Assembly (NCBI RefSeq): GCF_003966225.1 | Contig: NZ_RXNU01000014.1 | Span: forward strand, 62,001-126,000 | DNA: 64,000 nucleotides | DNA from: Shewanella canadensis | GTDB taxonomy: Bacteria; Pseudomonadota; Gammaproteobacteria; Enterobacterales; Shewanellaceae | Direction of reading: 5' to 3' | Translations under genes and position numbers: made by a program | Part shown: positions 54,677 to 63,354 of the stretch, in pieces | How the letters are laid out: each line of letters opens with the position of its first letter | How positions within the stretch are numbered: the first letter of the stretch is position 1 | The notes under the pieces: generated by a model | Seen by the model: the letters and a program-made list of their open reading frames with translations, nothing else | Told to the model about the DNA's origin: nothing | The model's database searches: none

Positions 54677-57600
54677 GTGAAATTAATTTATAGAAAAAGC
54701 CTCATTGCAGCAGCGCTCAGTATCATATTAAGCCCTGTCTCTCTGGCAAATATGGTAGATAGCCGTGGCCTAGACGCTGACAGCGGTCAACGCAGCAATA
54801 AACTACAAGCCAGCAAACGTAATACCGACAACCTCTATATGGTGTTACTCGAAGATCAGCCTCTGGCGACTTATAATGGCAATATCAGTAACCTACAGGC
54901 CACCAGCCTGCTGAGCAATGAGACTAACAAGCGCAAAGATAACGGCACGCTGAACGTGCAAAGTGCCGCGAGTCAGAACTACCTGAGATACCTCTCTCAG
55001 CAATTAAACTCAACACTTAAGCGCGCTCAGGCTAGCCTAAGTCGAGAGTTGACCATTGATAGCCAATATCAAATAGCCCTTAATGGCTTTAGTACCAACT
55101 TAAGCGAGCAAGAAGCGGCGCAGTTACAGAACGTAACGGGTGTAAAGCTGGTACAAAAGGTTCAGCGCCGCCACCTCACGACAGACTCCGGCCCTAAACA
55201 CATTCAGGCACCATCTGCATGGGATGGCACCGCTACAGGCATGGCAAGTAAGGGGGAAGGGGTCATAGTAGGCATATTAGATACTGGGATTAGTGCTTTT
55301 AACCCCTCATTTGCCGATGTGGGTGGCGATGAATATGACCATACCAATCCGCTTGGTGAAGGCATATATCTAGGTCAATGTGCAGAATCTAGCCTGGCTC
55401 ACTACTGTAATGACAAATTAATTGGGATCTGGGCCCATGAGGGGGTGATGGATGACTATATTCCTGAAGGTGATGACAGGATAGGCATCGATCATAACGG
55501 CCATGGCTCGCATACCGGTTCAACTACCGCTGGAAATGTTGTTAAAAGCGTACCTATCTATAATGTGATGGGCGACGAAGCTGACTTTAGCTTTGGCCAA
55601 ATTAGTGGAGTGGCTCCACACGCCAACATAGTCTCATATCAGGTATGTGCTGCCGATGCTGGATGTTGGAGTGATGTGACCGCACTTGCGGTAGAACACG
55701 CAATTGAGAACGGTGTTCAGGTACTTAACTACTCTGTGGGTGGTGGTGCGAGTAACCCTTGGTACGATACCGACGCTCAAGCATTTTTATCCGCGCGAGA
55801 AGCGGGGATCCATGTGGCGACATCTGCGGGTAACTCTGGACCAGAACCAGAAACTATAGGCTCACCGGGTAATGCTCCTTGGATCACAACGGTTGCGGCT
55901 TACACGCATGATCGCAGCTTTACGGACAAAGACATCAGCTTTAGTGGTGGTGATATTTCGCTATCGAATTTAACGGGGAAAGGGGCGACTGGCGGCATAA
56001 CCGCTAACGTCGTTCACGCCCGAGACTTTGGCGATGCAGACTGTTTAGACCCGTTTGCCGAAAACACCTTTAGTGGTGAGATAGTTGTCTGCCAACGAGG
56101 TGATATCGCTCGCGTGTCCAAAGGAACCAATGTTTTGGCTGGCGGCGCCGGCGGCATGATCTTAGTTAACGTGGATGGCGGCTCAGAAACCGTCGATGCT
56201 GATTTCCATGTTTTGCCTGCAATCCATGTCGATGCCGCTCAAGGCAATGACTTAACCTCTTGGTTAGCCGCTGGTAGCGATCACACTGCCACGATTAGCA
56301 GCTCAAACATGGAAAGTAACCCAGATAATGCCGATGTAGCAGCTTACTTTACCTCTCGTGGCCCAGAACCCATCATGAACCGCTGGTTGACTCCCCACGT
56401 CGCTGCGCCAGGGGTGGCAATTTATGCTGCCAACTCTGAGTATCAACCCTGGCGTGAAGAAAAAACAGAATCGCCATATACCTTCATGGACGGTACATCT
56501 ATGTCTAGCCCCCATGTGGCTGGTGCGATGGCCTTAATCACCGCACTAAAACCTGAATGGACACCCGCACAGCTGCAATCAGCCTTAATGTTGAGTGCCG
56601 AGTTTAATACCCGTAAAGATGACGGTGTCACACCATCAGACTTTTTCGACTCAGGCGCGGGTAGCTTACGCATCGATAGAGCCTTAAATACCGGTCTTAT
56701 CATGGACGTCACTTATCAAGAATATGTCGACGCTAACCCAGATGCCGGTGGTAGCCCGGAATCTATGAACATGCCATCGGCAGTACAAAGTGATTGCATG
56801 ATGAGCTGTAGCTGGACGCGCACATTCATAGCGACATCGGCATCGACCTGGACCACCAGTGGTGATGCAAGCGTCGAGGGCATGAGCGTCGCATCGACGC
56901 CGAGCAGCTTTACCTTAGCCGCGGGTGAAAGCATAGAGCTAGAGGTCACTGCTACCATCTCATCGGGCTTTAGTTCAGAATTTGGTATGGGTCGATTGAT
57001 CCTCACGCCATCTGACAACAGCTTAACGCCATCTGCCATGCCCGTTATCGGTACTTTCGTTGCGGGTAACTATCCGGAAAATACTTCGATTGAAACCAAC
57101 AAGAACAGAGAAAGCGCCAGTATAGAGGGGATCACTACAGTAGGCTCCAGCGATATTCAGGTTGCCGTGTTTGAGCTTGCCGAAGTCGAAGTGATCAAGG
57201 CCGACGTGCCAAGAGACGATAGCGACACAGCGAGCTGGCCGACCAATGTCTGGAACGACAGTAACTACTTTTACTCGCAGCTTATCAATGTCACGCCATC
57301 AACCAAACGCATTGTGGCGCGTATCAAAGATACCAGCTCACCAGATCTCGACCTCTATATAGGCCGTGATGCAAACTACAACGGTAAGCCTGACGATTAC
57401 TATGAAATGGCTGAATTCCTTTGTATGAGTGCGACCGAAACGGCATTCGAAAATTGTGAAGTCAACAATCCGCAACCCGGTACCTACTACCTTGCGGTGC
57501 ATAATTTTGGTGACACTAACACCCCATCTGAAACTGTCGATACCATCACTATCGAACTGGCTGTTATAGGCAAAGATAACGCAACGGTTTCTGTGGATTA

Positions 57601-58504
57601 TAAAGCTCAAGTGGGTGCCAATGAAGATATCGAGCTGGTACTCAATTGGGATAAAACGCTGCAACCAGACACTCTCTGTATGACTGCCGTTGAGATAGGA
57701 ACAGGAGTCGATACTCCAGCTAACATAGGCTTGATGCCTATCGAGCTATATAGAAACGCGACCTTTGTAAGCAGCAGCTTAGATAAGAGCGAGCTCAACA
57801 CTGGTGAGAGTCTGACTCTATCGGTTGAACTAGTGGCTAATACAAGCGATATCGATATGATTTTCGATATTCAAGCCACACTACCTGAAGGCGTCGTTAT
57901 CGAAAGTGACAGCCATGAAGGTAGTCTGGATGGACAGGTCATTAGCTGGCAGATCACTCAAGCACCGCAGAGTGATGCTCAAACGATCACTCTAAGCTTA
58001 AGTACTAACGACATGGTGATGTCAGAAGAGTTAATCTTTGAGGTCTCTCATACCGTCAACGACAATCAACAGAGCGAAATACTAGAACCTGTCCACCTGG
58101 AGGGGATCCCAGTAGCTCTGATTAACGAAGAGAGTGAGCTTACTCTGTCAGCCGATGAGCAAACCTCAGTCACTCTGACCGCAGCCTCTAGTACTGTGCC
58201 GAACAGTGATGATGTCGCAATCTATACCTGGACCCAGGTTTCAGGTCCTGAAATCAGCATAGAAGATATGAGTCAAGCTGAGCTCAACCTGGTACTGCCT
58301 GATGTGACAAATGATGATGTCGCCGTGCTGGAGCTAACCATAAGCAATGGTGAGAAGACATCCGTGGCAGCAATAGTAACGATATCTATCGTGGCAGAAA
58401 TAGCTCCGACACCAGAGCCAACTCCTGAATCGAGCGGTGGTGCACTAAGTATCAGTGTCCTACTGCTTGGCTTACTTGGTTTACGCCGCCAGCGCAAAAG
58501 ATAG
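54677..58504 (+). CDS. Large exported S8 subtilase with PA domain and GlyGly-CTERM-like tail
   Basis: 1275 residues from a GTG at 54677 (GAGGA upstream); the frame also opens at a TTG at 54644. A signal peptide ends near SLAN, then an I9-like propeptide (MVLLEDQPLATYNG). The triad is complete: Asp202 in VGILDTGIS, His276 in NGHGSHTGS and Ser608 in MDGTSMSSPHVAG; oxyanion Asn386 in SAGNSGP. A protease-associated domain is inserted between His and Ser (about 440-550), as in bacterial vibriolysin-like and plant subtilases. The C-terminus has beta domains and SSGGALSISVLLLGLLGLRR. Secreted peptidase, likely processed by rhombosortase. Confidence 0.93.
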   Translation: MKLIYRKSLIAAALSIILSPVSLANMVDSRGLDADSGQRSNKLQASKRNTDNLYMVLLEDQPLATYNGNISNLQATSLLSNETNKRKDNGTLNVQSAASQNYLRYLSQQLNSTLKRAQASLSRELTIDSQYQIALNGFSTNLSEQEAAQLQNVTGVKLVQKVQRRHLTTDSGPKHIQAPSAWDGTATGMASKGEGVIVGILDTGISAFNPSFADVGGDEYDHTNPLGEGIYLGQCAESSLAHYCNDKLIGIWAHEGVMDDYIPEGDDRIGIDHNGHGSHTGSTTAGNVVKSVPIYNVMGDEADFSFGQISGVAPHANIVSYQVCAADAGCWSDVTALAVEHAIENGVQVLNYSVGGGASNPWYDTDAQAFLSAREAGIHVATSAGNSGPEPETIGSPGNAPWITTVAAYTHDRSFTDKDISFSGGDISLSNLTGKGATGGITANVVHARDFGDADCLDPFAENTFSGEIVVCQRGDIARVSKGTNVLAGGAGGMILVNVDGGSETVDADFHVLPAIHVDAAQGNDLTSWLAAGSDHTATISSSNMESNPDNADVAAYFTSRGPEPIMNRWLTPHVAAPGVAIYAANSEYQPWREEKTESPYTFMDGTSMSSPHVAGAMALITALKPEWTPAQLQSALMLSAEFNTRKDDGVTPSDFFDSGAGSLRIDRALNTGLIMDVTYQEYVDANPDAGGSPESMNMPSAVQSDCMMSCSWTRTFIATSASTWTTSGDASVEGMSVASTPSSFTLAAGESIELEVTATISSGFSSEFGMGRLILTPSDNSLTPSAMPVIGTFVAGNYPENTSIETNKNRESASIEGITTVGSSDIQVAVFELAEVEVIKADVPRDDSDTASWPTNVWNDSNYFYSQLINVTPSTKRIVARIKDTSSPDLDLYIGRDANYNGKPDDYYEMAEFLCMSATETAFENCEVNNPQPGTYYLAVHNFGDTNTPSETVDTITIELAVIGKDNATVSVDYKAQVGANEDIELVLNWDKTLQPDTLCMTAVEIGTGVDTPANIGLMPIELYRNATFVSSSLDKSELNTGESLTLSVELVANTSDIDMIFDIQATLPEGVVIESDSHEGSLDGQVISWQITQAPQSDAQTITLSLSTNDMVMSEELIFEVSHTVNDNQQSEILEPVHLEGIPVALINEESELTLSADEQTSVTLTAASSTVPNSDDVAIYTWTQVSGPEISIEDMSQAELNLVLPDVTNDDVAVLELTISNGEKTSVAAIVTISIVAEIAPTPEPTPESSGGALSISVLLLGLLGLRRQRKR

Positions 58505-58543
58505 TTACTGGTTTACGTTTCAATTAATGAGAAGGAGTAAAAA

Positions 58544-58744
58544 CTAAGGTTTCTTGTCAATCTTTCCGGCCGCTCTGCGGTCGGCTTTTTTTATCATATC
58601 TAACTGGGCTGCCGCCTTCTCAACATCAACAAGATAAATTAACAAGCCCCAGCCGGCAAAGAGGTGCTTAAGTGTGTGCCCGCTAACGCTCTCAATAATC
58701 ACTAGATAGACCGCTTCATCCAAGCATTCTGCAATTTTGGCCAT
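58544..58744 (-). pseudogene. C-terminal remnant of a membrane hydrolase-like protein (ceramidase-like family)
   Basis: 66 residues. SVSGHTLKHLFAGWGLLIYL strongly resembles the last helix of a bacterial membrane protein family with a conserved SGHTLKHL motif (ceramidase-like, by memory). No preceding helices remain: the DNA before 58744 is short and belongs to the SDR gene upstream region. The last 15 codons run through the terminator at 58566-58592, so the present C-terminus is not ancestral. I read it as a decayed gene tail. Confidence 0.6.
58566..58592 (+). terminator. Terminator of the intact subtilase gene
   Basis: CCGGCCGC (58566-58573), loop TCT, GCGGTCGG (58577-58584, one G-T pair), then seven T (58586-58592). 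Confidence 0.88.
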
Positions 58745-58823
58745 CAGATAAAAGTCTTAAATGGTACCGCTCCTGTGATAGATTACTTCTCTAATAACAT
58801 TAAAAAGTAGCGGGGATATTGAG

Positions 58824-59537
58824 ATGAGAACAATAGTGATCACCGGGTCTAGCCGAAGGCTCGGCTTATTCCTGGTAGAAAAATTTCTTTCTATGGGCGA
58901 CACAGTGATCGCCATAACAAGAAGCCCTTCTCAAGATTTTAAATCCATAAGTTCAGAGCATTTACATCTCATTCAGGTCGCCGGTTATGACCAACTCGGT
59001 ATCACTAAGGCAATGCGGGAGATAGCAGCTATCACAGATTGCGTCGATCTGCTGATAAACAATGCCTCTATGTATGACGCAGACCCGGAGAGTTTTGAAG
59101 AGTTAGAAAGCCATTATCTCTCGTTATTTAATGTTCACATGCTGTTTCCCACTCTTTTAATCACAGCCTTGAAGGAACATATGTACAGCGAAAGTACGCC
59201 CGGTGTGGTGGTCAACATTACGGATATTTATGCCGATAACCCAAATCCGGAATACTCGCTGTATTGCTCGACTAAGTCGGGGTTAGAGAGCCTGACTCAG
59301 TCATTTGCAAAGAAGTTTGCCCCGGGAATACGTTGCAACTCCATCATGCCCGGCCCAATACAGTTTCTTGAGCAGCACACAGAACAGCAAAAATCAGAGG
59401 TATATAAGGAGACTCTACTACCGTTCGAAGGTGGTTATATGCCGGTCTTTCAAGCCGTGACTTTCCTGCTCGAGAATCATTATGTTACCGGAACGAGCAT
59501 TAAAGTTGATGGCGGTAGGTCCATTTGTAGGGGGTAG
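58824..59537 (+). CDS. SDR-family reductase, FolM-like (dihydromonapterin reductase)
   Basis: 237 residues. The Rossmann start is ITGSSRRLGLFLVE (5-18), with RR after the Gly motif for NADPH as in FolM. NNAS is near 80, the catalytic YCSTKSGLESL near 152-162, and the end TGTSIKVDGGRSICRG follows the FolM pattern (VTGRSFPLDGGR). FolM reduces dihydromonapterin to tetrahydromonapterin. The convergent HPPK-like gene supports a pterin role. Their 3' ends overlap by 120 bp on opposite strands. Other SDR functions remain possible. Confidence 0.75.
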   Translation: MRTIVITGSSRRLGLFLVEKFLSMGDTVIAITRSPSQDFKSISSEHLHLIQVAGYDQLGITKAMREIAAITDCVDLLINNASMYDADPESFEELESHYLSLFNVHMLFPTLLITALKEHMYSESTPGVVVNITDIYADNPNPEYSLYCSTKSGLESLTQSFAKKFAPGIRCNSIMPGPIQFLEQHTEQQKSEVYKETLLPFEGGYMPVFQAVTFLLENHYVTGTSIKVDGGRSICRG

Positions 59538-59942
59538 ACCGTATTGAGTCAGATCGACATACCGACTTTTATCTACCGTAAGCAGACTGGAGACATAAGA
59601 CTCACGAGAGGATAGGAAGAGTGAAAAATCTAACTTGTCTGAGCATGTCACAATATCGATATCTGCCACCCTATCGACAAGCGAGCAATCTAAGGCTGTA
59701 CGATCTCTGCCGAGTGACGTTTCTATTGAATTGGTCATCTGTTTAATATCACCAAGCTCCTTAGCCGATTCAATGACGGCTAAGGAATTTAGAAACCGGT
59801 GTTCGCTTTCGATACCCACAGGCTCGGTGTAGATGAAGGGAAAGCCTATGACGACCCCAAAATTCTGACATAAGGCGGAGGTAATGCTCACGGCGTTCAG
59901 CTCGGGAGTAATATTGGTTCCGATCGAAAGGTAATAAAACAT
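59418..59942 (-). CDS. FolK-like (HPPK) pyrophosphokinase homologue
   Basis: 174 residues. YLSIGTNITPELNAVSITSAL, IYTEPVGIESEHRFLNSLAVIE (about 38-59), ETSLGRDR (about 74-81) and DRVADIDIVT (about 90-99) line up with HPPK, which transfers pyrophosphate from ATP to 6-hydroxymethyl-dihydropterin. In true FolK the last motif is PRxIDLDIL; here the Pro-Arg is Asp-Arg. The last 40 residues are encoded opposite the end of the SDR gene. It may be a second, specialised HPPK for monapterin or folate. Confidence 0.7.
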   Translation of the reverse strand: MFYYLSIGTNITPELNAVSITSALCQNFGVVIGFPFIYTEPVGIESEHRFLNSLAVIESAKELGDIKQMTNSIETSLGRDRTALDCSLVDRVADIDIVTCSDKLDFSLFLSSRESYVSSLLTVDKSRYVDLTQYGLPPTNGPTAINFNARSGNIMILEQESHGLKDRHITTFER

Positions 59943-60094
59943 CTTATCGCAATAACTTCCTTATATATGCACCGATAAATACAGTAATAAAGAGAACCCC
60001 GATAAATGATCGGTAACCCAAAAATAACAGAGGGGCACACACAAATAAAGTGGCTTAACAAGATTTCAGATAAGTCAGTTCACCACAAGCATCA

Positions 60095-60421
60095 CTAATG
60101 ACTATGCCCCTGAGACAGGTTGATCATAACCACACCTAAAGCGACCAACAGCATGCCAATCCAGGCTGTCATATCCAGATGCTGACGATAGAAGAGTGCA
60201 GACAGAAGGGTCACTGTCACAATTGCCATCCCAGCCCAGAGGGCATGTACGACACCGACTGGCATCCCCTTCATTGCCTGGCCTAAGAAAAGAAACGCCG
60301 TCAGATGCCCCAAGATCACCATAGCTGCGGGGAGTGGGCGCGTGAAACCATCGGTCGCCTTAAGTGCCACATGAGATAAGGCTTCAGCCATGACACCCAG
60401 TAATAGAAAGATCCAACTCAT
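60095..60421 (-). CDS. Small multidrug resistance (SMR) family exporter
   Basis: 108 residues from the ATG at 60421 (AGGA upstream); the frame opens at 60469. Four helices: SWIFLLLGVMAEALSHVALK (with the essential Glu in AEALSH at about 13, as in EmrE), AAMVILGHLTAFLFLGQAM, VHALWAGMAIVTVTLLSALF and WIGMLLVALGVVMINL. SMR proteins exchange protons for cationic drugs, quaternary amines or guanidinium. An operator-like box at 60538 precedes it and is shared with adhC and psiE. Confidence 0.88.
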   Translation of the reverse strand: MSWIFLLLGVMAEALSHVALKATDGFTRPLPAAMVILGHLTAFLFLGQAMKGMPVGVVHALWAGMAIVTVTLLSALFYRQHLDMTAWIGMLLVALGVVMINLSQGHSH

Positions 60422-60537
60422 AATAATAGTCCTAAATTTAAAGTGTTCGGCAGGATAAGTCCGCTTCACTGATCGAGATAATGATTTGTTGCGGCTATTA
60501 TATTGATATTGGTTCAGATGATAATCGAGCCAAATAA

Positions 60538-60568
60538 CAAATCACTTTTACCTATTAGTAATAAAGAT
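60538..60568 (-). promoter_or_regulatory. Conserved operator-like box upstream of the SMR gene (copy 1)
   Basis: 31-bp segment sharing AAAT-N-ACTTTTACC-N5-GTAATAA with 62814 and 63954. The core TTAC-CTATTA-GTAA is an inverted repeat of the LysR/other-regulator kind. It starts 117 bp before the SMR start. Confidence 0.7.
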
Positions 60569-60579
60569 AGGCAATCCAA

Positions 60580-60616
60580 AATAAAAAAGGTGTCGCCACA
60601 AATGGCCACACCTTTT
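60580..60616 (-). terminator. Terminator of the adhC-fghA operon
   Basis: Read leftward, AAAAGGTGT (60616-60608) pairs with ACACCTTTT (60593-60585) around an inner GGCCA/TGGCG stem, and a T-rich tract follows. It lies 30 bp past the fghA stop. Confidence 0.85.
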
Positions 60617-60644
60617 CAGTCGGATCTTGTTCGAGAAACTGTGG

Positions 60645-61484
60645 TTACTTACTCAGGTGCTCGGCATGAAAACGCAGGTGGTTTTCGATAAAGCTGGAGA
60701 TGAAATAGTAGCTGTGATCATAACCTTCACGATAATTAAGCTCTAGCGGATAACCGCTAACCTTAGCCGCAGCTTCGAGCACTTCGGGCTTCAGCTGCTC
60801 AACAAGAAAATTATCGGCGTCACCTTGGTCTACCAGAGCCGGTACAAATTTGGTCGACTGACGCATCAAGACGCTGGAGTCATATTCTGTCCATGTTGCC
60901 GAATCCCGACCTAAATAGGCTGTCAACGCCTTCTTACCCCAAGGACAGTTAATCGGATTACTGATCGGGCTAAATGCCGATACTGACTGGTATGCATCAG
61001 AGTTACGTAGCGCGATAACTAACGCACCGTGCCCGCCCATCGAGTGCCCCGCGATAGAGCGTTTATCACTGACAGGGAACATAGATTCAATCAGTTTAGG
61101 CAACTCATCGACAACGTAATCGTACATACGGTAATGGCGATTCCACGGCGCCTGCGTCGCATTGACATAAAAGCCTGCCCCTTTACCAAGATCGTAGCCT
61201 TCATCATCGGCGACATCATCACCTCTGGGGCTGGTATCCGGTGCGACGATAGCGATGCCAAGTTCGGCGGCCAGAGCTTGTACTCCCGCTTTCTGCATAA
61301 AGTTTTCATCTGTGCAGGTTAAGCCGGAAAGCCAGTACAGAACCGGGACCTTCTCGCCGTTTGATGCTTGTGGCGGTAGGTAGATAGCGAATCGCATGCC
61401 ACAATTTAACGTTTGAGAGTGATGACTATACTGCTTATGCCAACCACCAAAACTCTTATTCACACTAATATTTTCAATTGTCAC
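60645..61484 (-). CDS. fghA: S-formylglutathione hydrolase
   Basis: 279 residues of the esterase D family. GHSMGGHGALVIAL holds the nucleophile Ser (about 147); the Asp lies in LVDQGDADNFL (about 225) and the His in GYDHSYYFISSFIENHLRFH (about 258). It hydrolyses S-formylglutathione to formate and glutathione, the second step of glutathione-dependent formaldehyde removal. It follows adhC by 86 bp in the same direction. The formate could feed a formate dehydrogenase; none is in the window. Confidence 0.95.
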   Translation of the reverse strand: MTIENISVNKSFGGWHKQYSHHSQTLNCGMRFAIYLPPQASNGEKVPVLYWLSGLTCTDENFMQKAGVQALAAELGIAIVAPDTSPRGDDVADDEGYDLGKGAGFYVNATQAPWNRHYRMYDYVVDELPKLIESMFPVSDKRSIAGHSMGGHGALVIALRNSDAYQSVSAFSPISNPINCPWGKKALTAYLGRDSATWTEYDSSVLMRQSTKFVPALVDQGDADNFLVEQLKPEVLEAAAKVSGYPLELNYREGYDHSYYFISSFIENHLRFHAEHLSK

Positions 61485-61570
61485 GCTTGAGTCTCCTTAA
61501 TCGCTCCAGCTTAGCCTGTGATACCACTGGCTAAGCCGGAACTGCAGGACAGATATCTTATCGATGGGTA

Positions 61571-62701
61571 TTACTTATCGAAATGGATAACGGTACGAAT
61601 GCTCTTACCTTCATGCATAAGATCAAATGCTTCATTGACCTGCTCAAGGCCCATGGTGTGAGTGATAAAGTCATTCAACGCAAACTCACCCGCCATGTAA
61701 CGCTCAACATACTCAGGAAGTTCAGAACGACCTTTAACACCACCAAACGCCGAACCTTTCCATACACGCCCTGTCACTAACTGGAACGGACGAGTTGAGA
61801 TCTCTTGTCCTGCACCGGCAACACCGATAACCACAGACTCGCCCCAACCTTTATGACAACACTCGAGTGCGCTGCGCATCACGTTAACGTTACCGATACA
61901 CTCGAATGAGTAGTCAACGCCACCATCGGTCAGCTCGACAATCACATCTTGAATTGGCTTGTCGTAATCTTTCGGGTTAATAAAATCGGTAGCACCTAAT
62001 TTACGGGCTAACTCAAATTTACTTTCGTTAATATCGATAACTATAATGCGAGCCGCTTTGGCCATAGTCGCACCGATAACTGCCGATAAACCGATGCCGC
62101 CCATACCGAAGATAGCAACCGTGGCGCCCTCTTCAACTTTAGCCGTATTCATCACAGCGCCCATACCGGTTGTCACACCGCAACCTAGTAGACAGACCTC
62201 TTCAAGTGGCGCTTCAGGGTTCACTTTCGCTAGTGAGATCTCAGGTAATACTGTGTACTCAGAGAAGGTCGAGGTGCCCATATAGTGAAAAATATCGACG
62301 CCATCTTTAGAGAAACGGGTCGTACCGTCTGGCATCAAACCTTTACCTTGGGTTTCACGGATTTTCTGACAAAGGTTAGTCTTGCCTGACTTACAGAATT
62401 TACACTCGCCACACTCTGGCGTGTAAAGTGGAATAACATGGTCACCCACTTGCACGCTAGTCACACCTTCACCGATAGACTCGACGATACCGCCACCTTC
62501 ATGGCCAAGGATACAAGGGAAGATACCTTCTGGATCATCGCCAGAAAGGGTAAAAGCATCGGTATGGCAAACGCCAGTCGCGATCATCTTGATGCGTACT
62601 TCACCTTTCTGTGGTGGCATAACATCTACGATTTCCATAGATAGTGGCTCACCTACAGCCCAGGCTACTGCGGCTTTGGATTTGATTGTCTGTGCTGTCA
62701 T
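61571..62701 (-). CDS. adhC: S-(hydroxymethyl)glutathione dehydrogenase (class III alcohol dehydrogenase)
   Basis: 376 residues of the zinc alcohol dehydrogenase family. The catalytic Zn ligands are Cys45 (TGVCHTDAF) and His67 (LGHEGGG). The structural Zn site CGECKFCKSGKTNLC lies near 96-110, and the NAD motif is FGMGGIG (~198-204). Length and the FTLSGDDPEGIFP block are class III specific. It oxidises the formaldehyde-glutathione adduct and can reduce S-nitrosoglutathione. First gene of the adhC-fghA operon, with the operator-like box at 62814 about 113 bp before its start. Confidence 0.96.
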   Translation of the reverse strand: MTAQTIKSKAAVAWAVGEPLSMEIVDVMPPQKGEVRIKMIATGVCHTDAFTLSGDDPEGIFPCILGHEGGGIVESIGEGVTSVQVGDHVIPLYTPECGECKFCKSGKTNLCQKIRETQGKGLMPDGTTRFSKDGVDIFHYMGTSTFSEYTVLPEISLAKVNPEAPLEEVCLLGCGVTTGMGAVMNTAKVEEGATVAIFGMGGIGLSAVIGATMAKAARIIVIDINESKFELARKLGATDFINPKDYDKPIQDVIVELTDGGVDYSFECIGNVNVMRSALECCHKGWGESVVIGVAGAGQEISTRPFQLVTGRVWKGSAFGGVKGRSELPEYVERYMAGEFALNDFITHTMGLEQVNEAFDLMHEGKSIRTVIHFDK

Positions 62702-62813
62702 CGTTATATCCTAAAATTAAAAATTGAAAAAACGGTCTTATCTGAATCAGTGCCGCGATTAATATGGTAAGTATTATAGCGAGCACTCAGGAATTGATAA
62801 TCCCATGCTGATG

Positions 62814-62844
62814 TAAATTACTTTTACCATATGGTAATAATTGA
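62814..62844 (-). promoter_or_regulatory. Conserved operator-like box upstream of adhC (copy 2)
   Basis: Same conserved pattern as copy 1. TTACCATATGGTAA is a perfect 14-bp palindrome here. A second GGTAA half with TATGGTAAGTATTA occurs at about 62764, closer to adhC. Confidence 0.75.
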
Positions 62845-62952
62845 TTATTACTTCTCCCCCAACCCATATTGAAGAGAAACCAGTAACCAACTAATTTTTA
62901 AGGTTAAACATTCTTTTTGATGAATCTTAAACTCAGAACTTACCTTAACGGA

Positions 62953-63219
62953 CTACCTCAACTGGCTATCTTTACTGGCACGGCGATTAACCTTGCTTAC
63001 CTCTTTTTGTCTCTCATCCGACTCACTCTGGCAGCCAACACAGAGTCGAACACCTGCAACGGCTTTTCTACGAGCCTCAGGAATTGGGCTTTCACATTCC
63101 TCACAAAAAAGTAGACTTTTACCGACTGGCAATCGACTCCTGGTTTGGGCGACGCCATCCTCAACACTATTATCTATTTGATCTTGTACCGCGCCGTCTC
63201 TAGACCAACCACCTGCCAT
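62953..63219 (-). CDS. ybiI: DksA/TraR-type C4 zinc-finger protein (YbiI family)
   Basis: 88 residues. CEECESPIPEARRKAVAGVR followed by LCVGC (about 39-63) is a C4 zinc finger of the DksA/TraR class. The start AGGWSRDGAVQDQID and the end NRRASKDSQLR match E. coli YbiI (ASGWANDDAVNEQIN, NRRGSKDSQLR). Without the DksA coiled-coil it cannot reach the RNA polymerase channel like DksA, so its role is unknown. A partial copy of its start region lies just upstream (63247-63318). Confidence 0.9.
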   Translation of the reverse strand: MAGGWSRDGAVQDQIDNSVEDGVAQTRSRLPVGKSLLFCEECESPIPEARRKAVAGVRLCVGCQSESDERQKEVSKVNRRASKDSQLR

Positions 63220-63246
63220 TCTTCCTCCTACTTTCTACTGCCTACA

Positions 63247-63318
63247 TTATTTAAAACAGCGATAAATTCGGGTTTGCACCTGCACTCTGCCATGACCTCC
63301 AGACCAACCACCAGTCAT
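63247..63318 (-). other. 23-codon mini-ORF from partial duplication of the ybiI start
   Basis: ATG at 63318 opens MTGGWSGGHGRVQVQ and ends in TAA at 63247. The DNA from GGCAGTAGA through GGTGGTTGGTCT repeats the region before and at the ybiI start (MAGGWSR). It may be a leader peptide or a decayed duplicate. Confidence 0.5.
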
Positions 63319-63354
63319 CAGATTCTTCACTGTCTACTGCCTGCTCTTTACCGA

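Noticed and set aside
62917..63181. Plus-strand reading frames opposite ybiI
   Set aside because: Both are antisense to the well-supported YbiI zinc-finger gene and have no recognisable protein features.
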